DNA of 64,000 bases, taken from assembly GCA_054601695.1 (NCBI GenBank), contig BAAHQB010000051.1:868001-932000 (forward strand), in the 5' to 3' direction. Positions 61,201-64,000 of the stretch are shown here, in pieces. The stretch's first letter is position 1, and every line of letters begins with the position of its first letter. Source of the DNA: Amorphochlora amoebiformis. Taxonomy: Eukaryota; Cercozoa; Chlorarachniophyceae. The position numbers and the translations under genes were made by a program. The notes below the pieces were generated by a model. The model worked only from the letters and a program-made list of their open reading frames with translations, was not told the origin of the DNA and did no database searches.

Positions 61201-61541
61201 CATATATATATATATTATATGTGTATTTTTTTTATGTTTACATGTATCATATAATATAATATAATACACAATATAATAATATACTAATACAGAGTATGAT
61301 ATAATGCAATGTAGTATAATACATAATAATAAATATATACGTATACATATACATACATATATGTATACATATATACATATACATATATATATATATAAAT
61401 ATATATATATAAATATATTTTCAACACATACACCTACAAAAAAAAGATCCCAACCCCCATCCTCCCGAAATCTTACAAAAAAAAAAACCGAAAAATTTAA
61501 AAATTTTTAAAATAAAATAAAAAAAAAACCTTTTTTTTAAG
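59828..61541. repeat. Intergenic region with GT-rich minisatellite
   Basis: TA arrays, then at about 60095-60390 eight or nine units of TATAGTATATGTATGATG followed by (TG)n of varying length. Two consensus-like donors (GTAAGA at 59923, GTAAGT at 59939) might mark an untranslated first exon of the next gene. Poly-A and poly-T stretches lie at 61435-61540, immediately before the next start codon. Confidence 0.7.
60546..60584. other. Near-perfect stem-loop
   Basis: TACCGTTTTAAAG and CTTTAAAAACGGTA pair over 13 base pairs with one bulged base around a 12-base loop (CTATACTTGATA). It is isolated in unique sequence and not part of a TA array. Confidence 0.75.
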
Positions 61542-61662
61542 ATGTCGGCAGCCATAACCGGATCCCAAGACTTTGACCCCTGGTGGATGTATCGAATGGA
61601 TCTTTTCCGGTAAGATAGGCAGAGAAGGATAAAAGAGATAGAGAGAGCGCGCGTTAGAGAGC

Positions 61663-61694
<32 letters not shown>

Positions 61695-63487
61695 GAGCGA
61701 GAGAGAGAGAGCGAGAGAGAGAGAGCGAGAGAGAGAGAGCGAGAGAGAGAGAGCGAGAGAGAGAGAGAGCGAGAGAGAGAGAGCGAGAGAGAGAGAGCGA
61801 GAGAGAGAGAGCGAGAGAGAGAGAGCGAGAGAGAAAGAGCGAGAGAGAGAGAGCGAGAGAGAAAGAGCGAGAGAGACAGAGAGGGGAGGGGGACAGAGAG
61901 ATCAGGTATGTACAGAGAGATCAGGTATATATATGTGTATATATGTACATAAAAGATCAGGTATGTACAGAGAGATCAGGTATATATGTATATATATATA
62001 TATATATATTTATGTATATGTATATTTATATGTATTTTATATATATATATATATATTTATATAGGTGTATATATATAGGTATATAATTGTATATTTATGT
62101 TTGAGAATATTTAAGCATTTATGTGTAAATCTATATATATATATTATATATATATATATGTATATGTGTCATATGTATATATATAAACATTCGTATATAT
62201 ACATATATATAAGTATACATATGTTTATATACAAATATATATTACATGTATATATATATAATACATATTCATGCTTTACAATACATACATGTATAGGGTT
62301 GCTCACCATGCAGGAGTTCTAGGCCACCTTCTAGCCTCTCATATGGTATTCAACAACCCTAACCCTAACCCTAACCCTAACCCTAACCCTAACTCTCTAA
62401 CCCTAACCCTACCTCTAACCAAACCCTAACCCTCAGACCCAAACCCTAACCCTCTAAACTCTAACCCTAACCCTCTAACGCTTCCCTCCAAACTCTAACC
62501 CTAACGCTCTGAACCCTAACCCTAACCCTCTAGCCCTAACGCTAAGCTAGTTCTCTAACCCTAACCAAACCTTCTAACCGTTACCCTAATCTAATCCGCT
62601 AACCCTAACCCTAACCCTAATCCTAATCATAACCCTAACCCTAACCCTAACCCTAATCCTAATCATAACCCTAACCCTAACCCTAATCCTAATCATAACC
62701 CTAACCTAACCCTCTAATCTATCCCTAACCCGCTAGCCGTAACGCTAACCGGCCAACCCTAACCCTAAGATCCTGAAATCTAACCCTAGACTTAACCCTA
62801 ACCCATTAGCCCTAACCCTAACCCTAACCCTAACCCATTTGCCCTAACTCTAACCCATTAGCCCTACCCTAAACCTTTCGCGTAACCCTAACCCTGACCC
62901 ATTCGCCCTAACCCTAACCCATCAGCCCTAACCCTAACCCATTAACCGTAACCCTAACCCATTAACCCTAACCCTAACCCGTTAGCCGTAACCCTAACCC
63001 TAACCCATTAGCCCTAACCCTAACCGTACCTCTAACCCTAATCCGTTAGCCCTAACCCATTGGCCCTAACCCTAAGCCTAACCCTAACCCATTAGCCCTA
63101 ACCCTAACCCTAATCCGTTAGCCCTAACCCATTGGCCCTAACCCTAAGCCTAACCCTAACCCATTAGCCCTAACCCTAACCCTAATCCATTAGCCCTAAC
63201 CCATTGGCCCTGAACCTAACCTGAACCCTAAGCCATTAGCCCATTTAGGGCTAGGGTTAGGGTTAGGGTTAGGGTTAGGGTTAGGGTTAGGGTTAGGGTT
63301 AGGCCTAACTCGTTGGCCCTAACCCTAACCTGAACCCTAAGTCATTATCCCTAACCCTAACCCTAACCCTAAGTGTGATCGTATGTTTAGATCACGTACA
63401 GCTTCCTCGGTACTCTAAGGGACGCTTTGTATCGGGTAACAATATGTCATATATCTGTGTTGAATATGCGTATATCTGCGAATGTAT

Positions 63488-63519
<32 letters not shown>

Positions 63520-63844
63520 TTATATTTATATTTTTATATATGCATATATATATATATATGTATATATTCATAGTAACTTCACATGCTTTTAAATATAAGC
63601 ATACATGCATGTAGTACATATATATATATATATATATCGAAATCAGATATCCAAAATCCTAACCCTAACCCTAACCCTAACCCTAACCCTAACCCTAACC
63701 AACCCAAGCCTAATCCTAACCCTAACCCTATGTCTATGTTACCTTTTTGTGCATTAGGTGAAAGAGAATCTGCTAAAAAGTACGATAGGAAAGCTAGCTA
63801 CGGACGTGAAGAATGACTTCGAAAAAGTTAGACACACTCTGTGA
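61542..63844 (+). CDS. Unidentified small protein, 82 aa
   Basis: Exons 61542-61609, 62297-62345, 63391-63435 and 63758-63844 join in phase from ATG to TGA. The first donor is a strong GTAAGA. The peptide has an aromatic, acidic start (GSQDFDPWWMYRMDLF), a mildly hydrophobic His-rich middle (VAHHAGVLGHLLASHM, ITYSFLGTLRDALYR) and a Lys-rich helix (VKENLLKSTIGKLATDVK). The middle could be one weak membrane or amphipathic helix pair, as in small mitochondrial proteins, but I do not recognise the family. Introns carry the GA minisatellite, the 1-kb CCCTAA array and TA repeats. Confidence 0.7.
61625..61985 (+). repeat. GA-rich minisatellite and repeated donor-like motif
   Basis: GAGAGAGAGAGC units (12-14 bp) run from 61640 to 61880. 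Four copies of GAGATCAGGTAT or AAGATCAGGTAT follow (about 61900-61985). Confidence 0.92.
62348..63385. repeat. 1-kb CCCTAA array with inverted segment
   Basis: CCCTAA units mixed with CCCTAACCCATTAGC-type and CTCTAACCC higher-order units. A perfect TTAGGG run of about eight units is embedded in opposite orientation at 63245-63302, after which CCCTAA resumes. It lies wholly within an intron of the small-protein gene. A further perfect CCCTAA run is at 63658-63702. Confidence 0.93.
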
Positions 63845-64000
63845 TGATATATATCATGCTGTACATATGTAGATATCTGAAGAAAAAAAAAATTTTAAGA
63901 TGGGGGGGGGGGGGGGGGGCCGAAGGGAGACAGATAGAGGAAAAGAGACTTGATATTATTCAAAGAGAGATGAGAGAGAGAGTGAGAGAGAGAACGAGAG
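63845..64000. other. 3' flank with G homopolymer
   Basis: Unique sequence, a poly-A stretch, then an uninterrupted run of 18 G (63902-63919) followed by GA-rich sequence to the window end. No gene is seen. Confidence 0.8.

Overview
This window is nuclear DNA of a eukaryote, most likely a protist or alga; the lineage cannot be fixed from the sequence. It is dominated by (TA)n microsatellites, degenerate TTAGGG/CCCTAA blocks and CT/GA tracts. Almost every long open frame is low-complexity TA translation (Tyr-Ile-His runs). The real genes are strings of short exons, mostly 25-150 nt, in unique sequence islands. They are bounded by GT..AG (rarely GC..AG) and separated by introns made mostly of TA repeats or telomere-like repeats. 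I joined exons by eye, requiring a splice donor, an acceptor and a continuous codon phase. All gene models below are such reconstructions.

Layout: (1) 98-1259 (+), a CDCA7-type zf-4CXXC_R1 zinc-finger gene cut by the window edge. (2) 3005-6014 (+), an unidentified gene. (3) 7043-10726 (-), a TraB-domain gene. (4) 11113-19427 (+), an EF-hand protein. (5) 19954-27089 (+), an acidic/coiled-coil protein built partly from repeated 39-nt exons. (6) 27564-29524 (-), a SANT-like plus DPB3/CHRAC-type histone-fold protein. (7) 29654-38366 (+), a 17-exon SET-domain methyltransferase. (8) 40038-43856 (-), an ankyrin-repeat protein. (9) 44231-45553 (+), a PB1-like protein. (10) 47412-59827 (+), an SGNH/GDSL-hydrolase-like protein. 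(11) 61542-63844 (+), a small unidentified protein.

Three gene pairs are divergent with short shared upstream regions (TraB/EF-hand, histone-fold/SET, ankyrin/PB1). Three genes point to chromatin: CDCA7-type finger, histone fold and SET. The histone-fold and SET genes share a 129-bp presumptive bidirectional promoter.

Recurring oddities are tandem duplications of exons or exon fragments inside single genes (five places), telomere-like arrays inside introns and even supplying splice sites, and two probable GC-AG introns. No CRISPR array, rRNA gene, intact tRNA gene, virus or transposon coding region was recognised.
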